Assembly: GCF_000759835.1 (NCBI RefSeq)
Contig: NZ_BBNB01000003.1
Coordinates: 124,001 to 188,000, forward strand
Length of the DNA: 64,000 nucleotides
Reading direction: 5' to 3'
Origin: Citrobacter sedlakii NBRC 105722
Lineage (GTDB): Bacteria > Pseudomonadota > Gammaproteobacteria > Enterobacterales > Enterobacteriaceae
The notes under the pieces are model-generated. The model did not search any database and had not been told where the DNA came from. It saw only the letters and a program-made list of their open reading frames with translations. Made by a program: the position numbers and the translations under genes. Positions 17,128 to 26,292 of the stretch are shown here, one piece after another. How positions within the stretch are numbered: the stretch's first letter is position 1; every line of letters starts with the position of its first letter.

Positions 17128-17945
17128 ACGGCGTTTTTACCTCTCTGAACCGGCTATGGCGCATCGCTATGACCGGCTTCTGCTTCGCCCTCTTTGGCCT
17201 CGGCGGCCTGCTGCTTTCTGTCGTCTGGTTTAACGTTCTGTTAGTTTTCGTGTGGGATAATTCCCGGCGTCGCCGCATTGCCAGGCGCAGCATTTCCGCC
17301 AGCTTCCGTCTCTTTTTAACGGTGACGCGGGTGCTTGGCGTGCTGGACTATCGCATGGAAGGGGTGGACATTTTGCGTCAGGAACGCGGATGTCTGGTGG
17401 TCGCTAATCACCCCACGCTCATTGATTACGTGCTGCTGGCCTCCGTGATGCCCGAAACGGACTGTCTGGTTAAAAGCGCGCTGCTGACGAACCCTTTCCT
17501 TAGCGGCGTCGTGCGTGCCGCCGACTATCTGGTTAACAGCCAGGCGGACGCGCTGTTGCCCGCCAGCCAGCAGCGGCTGGCGCAGGGCGACACCATTTTG
17601 ATCTTCCCCGAAGGGACCCGCACAAAACCCGGTGAAACCATGACGCTACAGCGCGGCGCCGCCAATATCGCCGTGCGCTGTCACAGCGATTTACGGGTCG
17701 TGACGATCCACTGTAGCGAGCGGATGCTCGATAAAGAGAGTAAATGGTATCAGGTTCCGCCCTGCAAACCGCTGTTCACCATTGAGGTGCGAGAGCGCGT
17801 GAAGATCAACCAGTTTTATGACGCAGACTCACAAGAACCGGCGCTGGCGGCAAGACAGCTAAACCGGCATCTTTTACTTAAATTACAACCAGGTACGTTA
17901 CCTCTCTCAGGAATTAATGATGCAAGCGCTTTATCAGGAAATTAA
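17124..17945 (+). CDS. apeD: 1-acyl-glycerol-phosphate-type acyltransferase ApeD
   Basis: PlsC-like (LPLAT) acyltransferase, 273 aa. It has a hydrophobic N-terminal anchor (about residues 12-45), the HX4D catalytic motif as NHPTLID (95-101) and the FPEGTR block (161-166). It probably joins the polyene acyl chain, or a fatty acid, to a lipid acceptor during assembly of the membrane-bound pigment. The start at 17124 overlaps the apeC stop as ATGA and has GGAG upstream; an in-frame ATG at 17106 is less well placed. It overlaps apeE by 26 bp. Confidence 0.87.
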   Translation: MNGVFTSLNRLWRIAMTGFCFALFGLGGLLLSVVWFNVLLVFVWDNSRRRRIARRSISASFRLFLTVTRVLGVLDYRMEGVDILRQERGCLVVANHPTLIDYVLLASVMPETDCLVKSALLTNPFLSGVVRAADYLVNSQADALLPASQQRLAQGDTILIFPEGTRTKPGETMTLQRGAANIAVRCHSDLRVVTIHCSERMLDKESKWYQVPPCKPLFTIEVRERVKINQFYDADSQEPALAARQLNRHLLLKLQPGTLPLSGINDASALSGN

Positions 17946-18177
17946 ACATCTCATCATCACCACGCTGAATCTGGACGAGCTGTCGGCAGACGACATCGAC
18001 ACCGAAGCGGCGCTGTTTGGCGACGGCCTGGGGCTGGATTCAATCGATGCTCTGGAGCTGGGGCTGGCGGTTAAAAATCAGTACGGCGTGGTGCTCTCTG
18101 CGGAAAGTGAAGAAATGCGCCAGCACTTCTTCTCCGTCGCCACGCTGGCGTCCTTCATTCACGCGCAACGTGCCTGA
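17920..18177 (+). CDS. apeE: Acyl carrier protein ApeE
   Basis: Carrier protein of 85 aa that tethers intermediates in polyene assembly. The phosphopantetheine attachment Ser41 lies in GLDSIDALELGL. Tandem ATGs occur at 17917 and 17920; the second has the better distance to CAGGAA. It is one of two adjacent carriers, as is usual in APE clusters, and AcpT encoded at the cluster end is the expected activating enzyme. The sequence is acidic around the Ser, like FAS-type ACPs. Confidence 0.9.
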   Translation: MQALYQEIKHLIITTLNLDELSADDIDTEAALFGDGLGLDSIDALELGLAVKNQYGVVLSAESEEMRQHFFSVATLASFIHAQRA

Positions 18178-18188
18178 GGAGAACCGTG

Positions 18189-18440
18189 ATGACCGAACAA
18201 CAAGCCATTTACGACGAAGTCTCCGCGCTGCTGGTCAAACTGTTTGAAATTGACCCGGAGGATATCAAGCCTGAGGCGCGACTGTACGAAGATCTGGAAC
18301 TGGACAGCATCGACGCCGTCGACATGATTGTGCACCTGCAGAAAAAAACCGGTAAGAAAATCAAGCCGGAAGAATTCAAAGCGGTGCGCACCGTGCAGGA
18401 TGTCGTTGACGCCGTAGAACGTCTGCTGAAAGAAGCGTAA
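18189..18440 (+). CDS. apeF: Acyl carrier protein ApeF
   Basis: Second carrier protein, 83 aa, with attachment Ser40 in ELDSIDAVDMIVHL. The GAGGAG site 8 bp before ATG 18189 is the strongest in this part of the cluster. Compared with ApeE it has a more basic C-terminal half (KKTGKKIKPEEFK). The two carriers may divide starter loading and chain extension, but the sequence does not show which does what. It is followed after 5 bp by apeG. Confidence 0.9.
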   Translation: MTEQQAIYDEVSALLVKLFEIDPEDIKPEARLYEDLELDSIDAVDMIVHLQKKTGKKIKPEEFKAVRTVQDVVDAVERLLKEA

Positions 18441-18445
18441 TCGCC

Positions 18446-19027
18446 ATGTCGGGCGCACGCGCGCTGCCTGGCGTCAAGCTGCTGACGGGCATGTTATTGC
18501 TCGCCTGGCCGTTTCTTATCTGGTTTGGGCTGGCGCATAACAGCCTGCGTTGGTTACTTCCGCTGATGGCGCTGCTGCTGTTTCTGCGCTTTCGCCAGAC
18601 CCGGCGACAGGCGGGTCCCCTGCGCGTAGTGACCCAGGTGGTTGCCGTGGCCGGGATCGCCCTGTGCGTCGGCAGCGCCCTGCTGAAAACCCATCAGCTG
18701 CTGCTTTTTTATCCGGTGGTGGTGAACAGCGTCATGCTCGCGGTGTTTGGCGGTTCGCTGTGGACGTCAATGCCGCTTGTCGAACGGCTGGCAAGACTGC
18801 GCGACCCGCAGTTGCCAGACGCTGCGGTACGCTATACCCGCCGGGTGACGCAAATCTGGTGCGTCTTTTTCATTCTTAACGGCAGCATCGCGCTCTTTAC
18901 CGCGATTTATGGCGATATGACGCTATGGACGGCCTGGAACGGCATGATTGCCTATCTGCTGATGGGCGCGCTGATGGCGGGCGAATGGCTGGTTCGCCGT
19001 CAGATGATTAAACGAGATCCCCGATGA
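18446..19027 (+). CDS. apeG: COG4648 membrane protein ApeG
   Basis: A 193-aa protein with about five or six hydrophobic helices, of the COG4648 family found in APE and related lipid/pigment clusters. It may help deliver the lipidated pigment or organise the membrane-bound enzymes; the function is not established. Basic loops (FRQTRRQAG, YTRRVTQIW) suggest inner-membrane topology with cytoplasmic positive charge. The last 4 bp overlap apeH (ATGA). Confidence 0.8.
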   Translation: MSGARALPGVKLLTGMLLLAWPFLIWFGLAHNSLRWLLPLMALLLFLRFRQTRRQAGPLRVVTQVVAVAGIALCVGSALLKTHQLLLFYPVVVNSVMLAVFGGSLWTSMPLVERLARLRDPQLPDAAVRYTRRVTQIWCVFFILNGSIALFTAIYGDMTLWTAWNGMIAYLLMGALMAGEWLVRRQMIKRDPR

Positions 19028-20382
19028 AGCAAACCCTGACGCTTGCCGAGTGGCTCACCGCGCCGCGTCCCGCACAAACGCCGATTGCCTGGCAGGACGA
19101 CTTTACCTGGTCGCTGGGCCATCTGCGCCACGACGTCGCCCACCTGATAGCGCAGTTGCGCCAACAGCCGGGCGCTCGCTGGGCGCTGTGCTTTGAAAAC
19201 AGCTATCTGTTTATCGTCGCGTTACTCGCCACCCTGCATGCGGGCAAAACGCCGGTCATTCCCGGACATAGCCGCGTTTCATTGCTCGACGAGCAGCGTG
19301 CCTTGTTTGACGGCGTACTGAGCGACAAAACCCTTGGCTGGCAAGGCACGCTACGGGTTGTCAGCACCGCGAAAACCCTTCGCGACGAGGCTTTCACCTT
19401 CCCGTCCGTCCCTGAAGACGCTTACGTGGAACTGTTTACCTCTGGCTCTACCGGCCAGCCGAAGCGCATCGTGAAGCCCATCGCTTGTCTTGACCGCGAA
19501 GCCGGGCTGCTGGCGGCGCGTTTCGCTGAAAGGCTGGCGGGCTGTCGCATCGTGGCCTCCGTTGTGCCGCAGCATCTGTACGGCCTGACGTTCCGCATCT
19601 TCCTGCCGATGGCCCTTAGCCTGCCGCTACATGCGGCCATGCTCTGGTACGCCGAGCAGCTTGCGGCGCTGGACCATCAACATCGTTACGCGTTTATCAG
19701 CAGTCCGGCGTTTTTAAAGCGCCTCGATGCCCAGCTTACGCCGCCGCCGGTGACGATGCTCCTCTCCGCGGGCGGCATGCTGCCCTGGCGGGACGTCACC
19801 CAAACTGCCGCCTGGCTCAACGTCTGGCCGGATGAAATTTACGGCAGTACCGAAACCGGCATCCTCGCCTGGCGCTACCGCCAGCAGGATGATGTCAGTT
19901 GGTTGCCCTTTCCTGGTATACGGTTTATGCCAGAAGCCGAAGGATATCGCGTATTTTCGCCGCTGATCGCCGACGATAAAGGATTAACGCTCGACGACAT
20001 TCTGCAGTTCGAGGCGAACGGGCAGTTCCGGCTGATGGGACGCCGGGGCCGGGTGGTTAAAATCGAAGAAAAACGGATATCTCTCAGCGAAGTCGAACAA
20101 CGCCTGCTGTCGCTGGAAGGCGTCCGCGAAGCCGCCGCATTGGCCCTGAACCGTGGCGGTCGCCAGGGCGTGGGCGTGCTACTGGTGCTGGAGGACGAGG
20201 CCCGCGCGCGCTGGCAGCGCAGCGGCAAAGCGCAGGAACTTAACTGGCGACGCGCCTTGCTGCCGTGGCTGGAGCCGGTTGCCGTCCCTCGTTACTGGCG
20301 GGTGATCGACGAGATCCCGGTCAACAGTATGAATAAGCGTGTCTATGCGCAACTACAGGAGTTATTTCATGAAACCCCATGA
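19024..20382 (+). CDS. apeH: AMP-dependent aryl-acid:ACP ligase ApeH
   Basis: Adenylate-forming enzyme of 452 aa that should activate the aromatic starter (4-hydroxybenzoate in characterised APE systems) and load it on a carrier protein. The phosphate-binding loop TSGSTG is at 139-144, and the adenine/acid site has EIYGSTETGIL. The C-terminal lid region holds the conserved Arg (LMGRRGRVVKIEEKRIS) and Lys (NSMNKRVY). It is shorter than typical 500-550-aa ligases, as usual in this subfamily. It starts within apeG and overlaps apeI by 14 bp. Confidence 0.88.
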   Translation: MKQTLTLAEWLTAPRPAQTPIAWQDDFTWSLGHLRHDVAHLIAQLRQQPGARWALCFENSYLFIVALLATLHAGKTPVIPGHSRVSLLDEQRALFDGVLSDKTLGWQGTLRVVSTAKTLRDEAFTFPSVPEDAYVELFTSGSTGQPKRIVKPIACLDREAGLLAARFAERLAGCRIVASVVPQHLYGLTFRIFLPMALSLPLHAAMLWYAEQLAALDHQHRYAFISSPAFLKRLDAQLTPPPVTMLLSAGGMLPWRDVTQTAAWLNVWPDEIYGSTETGILAWRYRQQDDVSWLPFPGIRFMPEAEGYRVFSPLIADDKGLTLDDILQFEANGQFRLMGRRGRVVKIEEKRISLSEVEQRLLSLEGVREAAALALNRGGRQGVGVLLVLEDEARARWQRSGKAQELNWRRALLPWLEPVAVPRYWRVIDEIPVNSMNKRVYAQLQELFHETP

Positions 20383-20722
20383 AATTGAGCGCCATCAGGC
20401 ACAGCCGCACCAGATTGAGATCGTACTGCATCTCGACCCGTCCCTGTTCTGGTTTCGCGGTCATTTTGCCGTGCAGCCGCTGCTGCCCGGCGTGGCGCAG
20501 ATGGACTGGGTGATGCACTACGCCACTACCCTGCTCGCCCCCGGCTGGCGCTTTCACAGCATACAAAACGTCAAATTCCAGGCGCCGCTGCTGCCTGACA
20601 GCACCGTCACGCTCACGTTGAACTGGCAGGAAGCGCGCCAGATCCTGGCGTTCAGCTATCAGCGTCACGACGGTGAAGCCCGTCATACCGCCAGCAGCGG
20701 GAAGATCCGGTTATGTCGTTGA
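20369..20722 (+). CDS. apeI: Hotdog-fold dehydratase ApeI
   Basis: FabZ/FabA-like 3-hydroxyacyl-ACP dehydratase, 117 aa. The catalytic His32 lies in FRGHFAVQPLLPGVAQMDW, the counterpart of the FabZ GHFP..P..PGV motif. The usual downstream acidic catalytic residue of FabZ is not obvious here (position in AQMDWVMHY). This fits a dehydratase that works with ApeP. The start at 20369 has AGGAG 7 bp upstream; an earlier in-frame ATG is inside apeH without a site. Confidence 0.85.
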   Translation: MKPHEIERHQAQPHQIEIVLHLDPSLFWFRGHFAVQPLLPGVAQMDWVMHYATTLLAPGWRFHSIQNVKFQAPLLPDSTVTLTLNWQEARQILAFSYQRHDGEARHTASSGKIRLCR

Positions 20723-22404
20723 CCTTCTCCCCGTGCGTACTGATCCCCTGCTATAACCACGGCGCGATGATGGCGCAGGTGCTGGCGCGCCTGGAACCGT
20801 TCGGCCTGCCCTGCATCGTCGTGGATGACGGCAGCGACATGGCTACCCGGCAGGAGCTGGATCGGCTGGCGGCACAAACCACCAACCTGACCTTGCTTCG
20901 CCTGGCGGAAAACGCCGGCAAGGGCGCGGCGGTGATCCGCGGATTGCAGGCGGCGGCGCAGGCAGGGTTTACCCACGCCGTGCAGGTAGACGCCGACGGC
21001 CAGCACGCCATAGAGGATATCCCCAAACTGCTCGAACGGGCGCAGACGCATCCGGACGCGCTGATTTCCGGGCAGCCTGTCTATGATGACTCTGTTCCCC
21101 GTTCGCGCCTGTACGGACGCTGGGTGACCCACGTCTGGGTGTGGATAGAAACCCTGTCGCTGCAACTGAAAGACAGCATGTGCGGCTTTCGCGTTTATCC
21201 GATCGCGCCCACGCTGAAGCTGGCCCAGCGCGTGACGCTCGGTCAGCGGATGGACTTCGACACCGAAGTCATGGTGCGCCTCTACTGGCAGGGTAACACC
21301 AGCTATTTTGTGCCGACCCGGGTGACCTACCCGGCAGACGGCCTGTCGCACTTCGACGCGCTGAAAGACAACTGCCGCATTTCGCTGATGCACACCCGGC
21401 TGTTCTTCGGCATGCTGCCGCGCATACCGTCGCTGCTGTTTCGCCGCCCATCCTCGCACTGGGCGCGTCAGGACGAAGTGAAAGGACTTTGGGGCATGCG
21501 TCTGATGCTGCTGGTCTGGCGGTTGTTGGGACGCAGGGCGTTTTCACTGCTGCTGTACCCGGTGATCGGCGTGTACTGGCTGACCGCCTCCCGCGCCCGA
21601 CGCGCATCGCAAGACTGGATCGCCCGCGTACGCGAGCAGCTCACCGCGCGCCAGCAACCGGTACCGCGCACTCTGAACAGCTACCAGCACTTCCTGCGCT
21701 TTGGTCATGCGATGCTCGACAAAATCGCCAGCTGGCGCGGTGAACTGCATTTGGGTCGCGACGTGGTGTTCGCCCCTGGCGCGGAGGCGGCGCTTAACGT
21801 TGACGACCCACGCGGCAAGCTGCTGCTGGCGTCGCATCTTGGCGATGTTGAAGCCTGTCGGGCGCTGGCGCAGCGTCAGGGCAGCAAAACTATCAATGCG
21901 CTGGTGTTCAGCGATAACGCCCAGCGCTTTAAACAGATCATGCAGGAGATGGCGCCGCAGGCCGGGCTAAACCTGATGCCGGTGACCGACATCGGCCCGG
22001 ACACCGCCATTGCGCTTAAAGAGAAGCTGGAACGCGGCGAATGGATTGCCATCGTTGGCGACCGCATCGCGGTAAACCCGCAACGCGGCGGCGACTGGCG
22101 CGTCTGTTGGAGTGACTTTATGGGGCAGCCCGCGCCGTTTCCGCAGGGGCCATTTATTCTGGCGTCAATACTCCGCTGCCCGGTCGATCTCATCTTTGCC
22201 CTGCACGAACAGAATACGCTGCGCGTGTACTGTGAGCCGTTCGCCGATCCGCTGGTCCTGCCGCGTGGCGATCGCCAGCGCGCTTTGCAGCATGCCATCG
22301 ACCGCTACGCCGAACGCCTTGAGCATTACGCGCGCCAGTCGCCGCTCGACTGGTTTAATTTTTACGATTTCTGGCATCTGCCGGATGCCAAAAACAAGGA
22401 GTAA
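20713..22404 (+). CDS. apeJ: Bifunctional glycosyltransferase / acyltransferase ApeJ
   Basis: A 563-aa fusion. Residues 1 to about 235 form a GT-A fold family 2 glycosyltransferase (IPCYNHG, VDDGSD and DADGQH motifs). Residues about 310-545 form a lysophospholipid/lipid A-type acyltransferase with SHLGDVEACRAL. Between them is a hydrophobic stretch (LLGRRAFSLLLYPVIGVYWL). The fusion fits transfer of a sugar and an acyl group to build the membrane anchor of the pigment. It overlaps apeI by 10 bp and ends 3 bp before apeK. Confidence 0.87.
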   Translation: MSLTFSPCVLIPCYNHGAMMAQVLARLEPFGLPCIVVDDGSDMATRQELDRLAAQTTNLTLLRLAENAGKGAAVIRGLQAAAQAGFTHAVQVDADGQHAIEDIPKLLERAQTHPDALISGQPVYDDSVPRSRLYGRWVTHVWVWIETLSLQLKDSMCGFRVYPIAPTLKLAQRVTLGQRMDFDTEVMVRLYWQGNTSYFVPTRVTYPADGLSHFDALKDNCRISLMHTRLFFGMLPRIPSLLFRRPSSHWARQDEVKGLWGMRLMLLVWRLLGRRAFSLLLYPVIGVYWLTASRARRASQDWIARVREQLTARQQPVPRTLNSYQHFLRFGHAMLDKIASWRGELHLGRDVVFAPGAEAALNVDDPRGKLLLASHLGDVEACRALAQRQGSKTINALVFSDNAQRFKQIMQEMAPQAGLNLMPVTDIGPDTAIALKEKLERGEWIAIVGDRIAVNPQRGGDWRVCWSDFMGQPAPFPQGPFILASILRCPVDLIFALHEQNTLRVYCEPFADPLVLPRGDRQRALQHAIDRYAERLEHYARQSPLDWFNFYDFWHLPDAKNKE

Positions 22405-22407
22405 AGG

Positions 22408-22830
22408 GTGCTTAACGATCCCCGTTTTACGGCTGAAGTCGAGCTGACGATTCCGTTTCACGACGTCGATATGATGGGCGTGGCGTGGCACGGCAACTAT
22501 TTCCGCTACTTTGAAATCGCCCGCGAAGCGCTGCTCAACCAGTTTGACTATGGCTACCGCCAGATGAAAGCCTCCGGCTATCTGTGGCCGGTGGTCGATA
22601 CCCGCGTGAAGTACCGCAATCCGCTGACCTTCGAGCAGCGCATTCGCGTGCGCGCGCGTCTGGAGGAATTCGAAAACCGACTGCGTATCGGCTATGAAAT
22701 TTTTGACGCCGAAACCGGTAAGCGCGCCACCACCGGTTACACCATTCAGGTAGCGGTAGAAGAAAAAAGCCGTGAAATGTGCTTCGTCAGCCCGGATATC
22801 CTGTTTGAACGCATGGGGGTGACACCATGA
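22408..22830 (+). CDS. apeK: 4HBT-family thioesterase ApeK
   Basis: Hotdog thioesterase of the 4-hydroxybenzoyl-CoA/YbgC type, 140 aa. The signature VDMMGVAWHGNYFRYFE carries the catalytic-position Asp21 and HGNY 28-31. In the pathway it may release the finished chain or edit mis-primed carriers. The start is GTG at 22408, preceded by AAGGAG. The end overlaps apeL by 4 bp (ATGA). Confidence 0.87.
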   Translation: MLNDPRFTAEVELTIPFHDVDMMGVAWHGNYFRYFEIAREALLNQFDYGYRQMKASGYLWPVVDTRVKYRNPLTFEQRIRVRARLEEFENRLRIGYEIFDAETGKRATTGYTIQVAVEEKSREMCFVSPDILFERMGVTP

Positions 22831-23432
22831 GATTTTTGCCCCTGCTGGCCTTGCTCGTCAGCCCGTTCGTCAGCGCCCTGACGCTCGATGATTTACAGCA
22901 GCGCTTTACCGGGCAGCCGGTCGTACGCGCCCATTTTGATCAGACCCGCACGATAAAAGATCTGCCGCAGCCGCTGCGATCCCAGGGCCAGATGTTGATC
23001 GCCCGCGACCAGGGGTTGCTGTGGGATCAAACCGCGCCGTTCCCGATGCAGCTTCTGCTTGACGACAAACGGATGGTGCAGACCATCAACGGTCAGCCGC
23101 CGCAGACCATCACCGCCGACAATAATCCGCAGATGTTCCAGTTCAACCATCTGCTGCGCGCGCTGTTCAGAGCCGACCGCAAAGTGCTGGAGCAAAACTT
23201 CCGCGTTGACTTTACCGATGCAGGCGAAGGCCGCTGGTCGCTGCGCCTCACTCCAATCACCACGCCGCTGGATAAAATTTTCGCCACTATCGATCTCGCC
23301 GGAAATGCGTATCTGGAGCGAATTACGCTAAACGACAAACAGGGCGACCGCACGGACATTACGCTCTCCCAACACCAACTGACGCCCACACAACTGACCG
23401 ATGACGAACGCCAACGCTTTGCCGCCCAGTAA
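22827..23432 (+). CDS. apeL: LolA-like outer-membrane lipoprotein carrier ApeL
   Basis: A 201-aa periplasmic protein with signal peptide MRFLPLLALLVSPFVSA, then a LolA/LolB-like half-barrel (TLDDLQQRFTGQPVV..HFDQTRTIKDL, WDQTAPFPMQLLL). It is likely to shuttle the hydrophobic pigment-lipid across the periplasm after export by ApeM. It starts in apeK by ATGA overlap and overlaps apeM by 32 bp. Confidence 0.87.
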   Translation: MRFLPLLALLVSPFVSALTLDDLQQRFTGQPVVRAHFDQTRTIKDLPQPLRSQGQMLIARDQGLLWDQTAPFPMQLLLDDKRMVQTINGQPPQTITADNNPQMFQFNHLLRALFRADRKVLEQNFRVDFTDAGEGRWSLRLTPITTPLDKIFATIDLAGNAYLERITLNDKQGDRTDITLSQHQLTPTQLTDDERQRFAAQ

Positions 23433-25719
23433 ACGCCCCGCGCTGTTATGGGGTTTTGCCTGCCTGCTGATGCTGGGCGTCTTGCTCACGTTGCTGCCCC
23501 AGGCGCGGCTGAACAGCAGCGTGCTGGCGATGCTGCCGAAACAGGCGCTGGGGACGATTCCGCCGACCCTGAACGACGGCTTTCTGCAGCGTCTGGACCG
23601 CCAGTTGGTCTGGCTGGTCAGCCCCGGCAAACAGGCCGACCCGCAGGTGGCGCAGGCGTGGCTGACGCTGCTTAAACAATCGCAGGCGCTGGCGGAGGTG
23701 AAAGGCCCGATGGACGCCGACAGCCAGCAGGCGTGGGGCGCGTTCTTCTGGCAGCACCGCAACGGCCTTGTGGATCCCGACACCCGCGCGCGCCTGCAAA
23801 ACGGCGGCGAGGCGCAGGCGCAGTGGATCCTGTCTCAACTCTATTCCGCATTTTCCGGCGTGAGCGGTAAAGAGCTGCAAAACGATCCGCTGATGTTGAT
23901 GCGCGGTTCGCAACTGGCGATGGCGAAAAACGGTCAACGCCTGCGGCTGATGGACGGCTGGCTGGTGGCGCAAGACGCGCAGGGGAATTACTGGTACCTG
24001 CTGCACGGTGAACTGGCTGGCTCCTCGTTTGACATGCAACAGACGCACCGGCTGGTGACCACACTCAACGCGCTGGAAAGCGACCTGAAAGCACGCTATC
24101 CGCAGGCGCAGCTGCTGTCGCGGGGAACCGCGTTCTACAGCGACTATGCCAGCCAACAGGCGAAGCAGGATGTTTCGACGCTCGGCGTGGCGACGGTGCT
24201 GGGCGTGCTGCTGCTGATTGTCACGGTGTTCCGCTCCTTGCGTCCGCTGCTGCTGTGCGTGATCTCCATCAGTATCGGCGCGCTGGCGGGCAGTGTGGTC
24301 ACCCTGCTTCTCTTTGGCGAACTGCACCTGATGACGCTGGTGATGAGCATGAGCATCATCGGCATTTCCGCCGACTACACGCTCTATTATCTGACCGAAC
24401 GTATGGTACATGGCGCAGACGCTACGCCGTGGCAAAGCCTCGGCAAAGTGCGCAACGCCCTGCTGCTGGCGCTGCTGACCACTGTGGCGGCGTATTTGAT
24501 CATGATGCTCGCGCCGTTCCCCGGCATACGCCAGATGGCCGTCTTCGCCGCCGTGGGGCTTTCCGCCTCATGCCTGACGGTGATCTTCTGGCATCCGTGG
24601 CTGTGCCGCGGTTTGCCGGTGCGACCGGTACCGGCGATGGTACTGATGCTGCGCTGGCTTGCCGCCTGGCGCCGTAACAAGGCGCTTTCCGTGGGGCTCC
24701 CGCTGGCGCTCGCCGTCTTCTCGCTGGCCGGACTGGCAACCCTGCGCGTCGATGATGACATTTCGCAGTTGCAGGCGCTGCCGCAGACCCTTCTGGCGCA
24801 GGAAAAAGCAATTACCGCGCTGACAGGCCAGAGCGTCGACCAGAAGTGGTTTGTGGTTTACGGTGACTCCGCCCAGCAGACGCTGGAGCGGCTGGAAGCC
24901 TTCCTGCCCGCGCTGGAACAGGCTAAAAAAGAAGGACTGATTGACCACTACCGCAGCATTCCGCTCAATTCGCTGGCGCGCCAGCAGCAGGATCTCGACT
25001 TGCTGAAAAACGCCGCGCCTGCCGTTACCCGAAGCCTGAACCACGCCGGACTGGCGACGGTTACGCCGGACCTTAACGCCATGCCGGTGACGGTGGACGC
25101 CTGGCTTGCCAGTCCGGCAAGCGAAGGCTGGCGCCTTTTGTGGCTGACGCTGAAGGACGGCGAAAGCGGCGTGCTGGTGCCGGTTGAAGGGGTCAGACAG
25201 AGCGCAGCGCTGAACGCTCTCGGCGAGCGGTATTCCGGCGTGGCGTGGGTGAATCGGAAAAGCGCCTTTGATGCGCTGTTCGCGCTATATCGCCACATAC
25301 TGAGCGGTCTGCTGTTTGTCGCGCTGGCGGTAATCGCCTGCGGCGCGATAGCCCGGCTCGGCTGGCGAAAAGGACTTATCAGCCTGGTGCCCTCGGTACT
25401 CTCGCTCGGCTGCGCCCTGGCGGTGCTGTCGCTGAGCGGCCATGCGGTCAATCTGTTTTCCCTGCTGGCGCTGGCGCTGGTGCTGGGCATTGGCATTAAC
25501 TACACCCTGTTTTTCAGTAATCCGCGCGGTACGCCGTTGACCTCGCTGCTGGCGATAACGCTGGCGATGCTGACCACGCTATTGACGCTTGGCATGCTGG
25601 TGTTTAGCGCCACCCAGGCAATAAGCAGTTTTGGCATTGTGCTGGTGAGCGGTATTTTCACCGCATTCCTGCTTTCGCCGCTGGCGATGCCGTCGAAAAG
25701 AGAGAAGAAAAAACGATGA
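23401..25719 (+). CDS. apeM: MMPL/RND-family exporter ApeM
   Basis: A 772-aa membrane exporter with the duplicated RND layout: one N-terminal helix, a large periplasmic loop (about residues 45-245), five helices including the GISADYTLYYLTERM segment near 325, a second helix and loop (about 425-620), and a final helical block with GIGINYTLFFS. The two conserved GISxDY/GIGxNY segments lie in the helices that form the proton relay in MMPL exporters. It probably extracts the lipid-linked aryl polyene from the inner membrane for ApeL. Confidence 0.88.
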   Translation: MTNANALPPSKRPALLWGFACLLMLGVLLTLLPQARLNSSVLAMLPKQALGTIPPTLNDGFLQRLDRQLVWLVSPGKQADPQVAQAWLTLLKQSQALAEVKGPMDADSQQAWGAFFWQHRNGLVDPDTRARLQNGGEAQAQWILSQLYSAFSGVSGKELQNDPLMLMRGSQLAMAKNGQRLRLMDGWLVAQDAQGNYWYLLHGELAGSSFDMQQTHRLVTTLNALESDLKARYPQAQLLSRGTAFYSDYASQQAKQDVSTLGVATVLGVLLLIVTVFRSLRPLLLCVISISIGALAGSVVTLLLFGELHLMTLVMSMSIIGISADYTLYYLTERMVHGADATPWQSLGKVRNALLLALLTTVAAYLIMMLAPFPGIRQMAVFAAVGLSASCLTVIFWHPWLCRGLPVRPVPAMVLMLRWLAAWRRNKALSVGLPLALAVFSLAGLATLRVDDDISQLQALPQTLLAQEKAITALTGQSVDQKWFVVYGDSAQQTLERLEAFLPALEQAKKEGLIDHYRSIPLNSLARQQQDLDLLKNAAPAVTRSLNHAGLATVTPDLNAMPVTVDAWLASPASEGWRLLWLTLKDGESGVLVPVEGVRQSAALNALGERYSGVAWVNRKSAFDALFALYRHILSGLLFVALAVIACGAIARLGWRKGLISLVPSVLSLGCALAVLSLSGHAVNLFSLLALALVLGIGINYTLFFSNPRGTPLTSLLAITLAMLTTLLTLGMLVFSATQAISSFGIVLVSGIFTAFLLSPLAMPSKREKKKR

Positions 25720-26291
25720 TAAAACGTATTTTTGCCATGTGGCTTGGCGTGCTCATTCTGACCGGCTGTAGCCACTCCCCCAAGGAGCAGGAAGGCCGTC
25801 CGCAGGCGTGGCTGGAACCCGGCGTGCGGGTCACGCTGCCTGCGCCGGGCATCTCTCCGGCGGTAAATTCCCAGCAGTTGCTTACCGGCAGCTTTGACGG
25901 CAAAACCCAGTCGCTGCTGGTGATGCTCAACGCCGACAATAAAAAAATTACCCTTGCAGGCTTGTCGTCCGTCGGCATTCGGCTGTTTCTGGTCACCTAC
26001 GATGAAAAAGGACTGCATACCGAGCAGTCCATCGTGGTACCGCAGTTGCCGCCAGCCAGCCAGGTGTTGGCGGACGTGATGCTGAGCCACTGGCCTGTCA
26101 GCGCCTGGCAGCCACAGTTACCGGAAGGCTGGACGTTAACAGACACTGGCGACAAGCGTGAACTGCGCAACGCGCGCGGCAGGCTGGTCACTGAAATCAG
26201 CTACCTGAACCGTAACGGGAAGCGCGAGCCGATCGGCATTGAACAGCACGTCTTTAAATACCACATCACCATTCAATATTTAGGTGGCTGA
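25716..26291 (+). CDS. apeN: DUF3261 lipoprotein ApeN
   Basis: A 191-aa lipoprotein with lipobox LTGC (acylated Cys18) followed by Ser, which suits outer-membrane sorting. The body is a DUF3261 beta-rich domain. It may be the LolB-like outer-membrane acceptor of the pigment; that is inference from position next to the LolA-like and exporter genes. It overlaps apeM by 4 bp. Confidence 0.83.
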   Translation: MIKRIFAMWLGVLILTGCSHSPKEQEGRPQAWLEPGVRVTLPAPGISPAVNSQQLLTGSFDGKTQSLLVMLNADNKKITLAGLSSVGIRLFLVTYDEKGLHTEQSIVVPQLPPASQVLADVMLSHWPVSAWQPQLPEGWTLTDTGDKRELRNARGRLVTEISYLNRNGKREPIGIEQHVFKYHITIQYLGG

Positions 26292-26292
26292 G

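Noticed and set aside
23446-24435. 329-codon minus-strand open frame inside apeM
   Set aside because: Antisense shadow of the exporter gene, with low-complexity His/Gln/Arg-rich translation.
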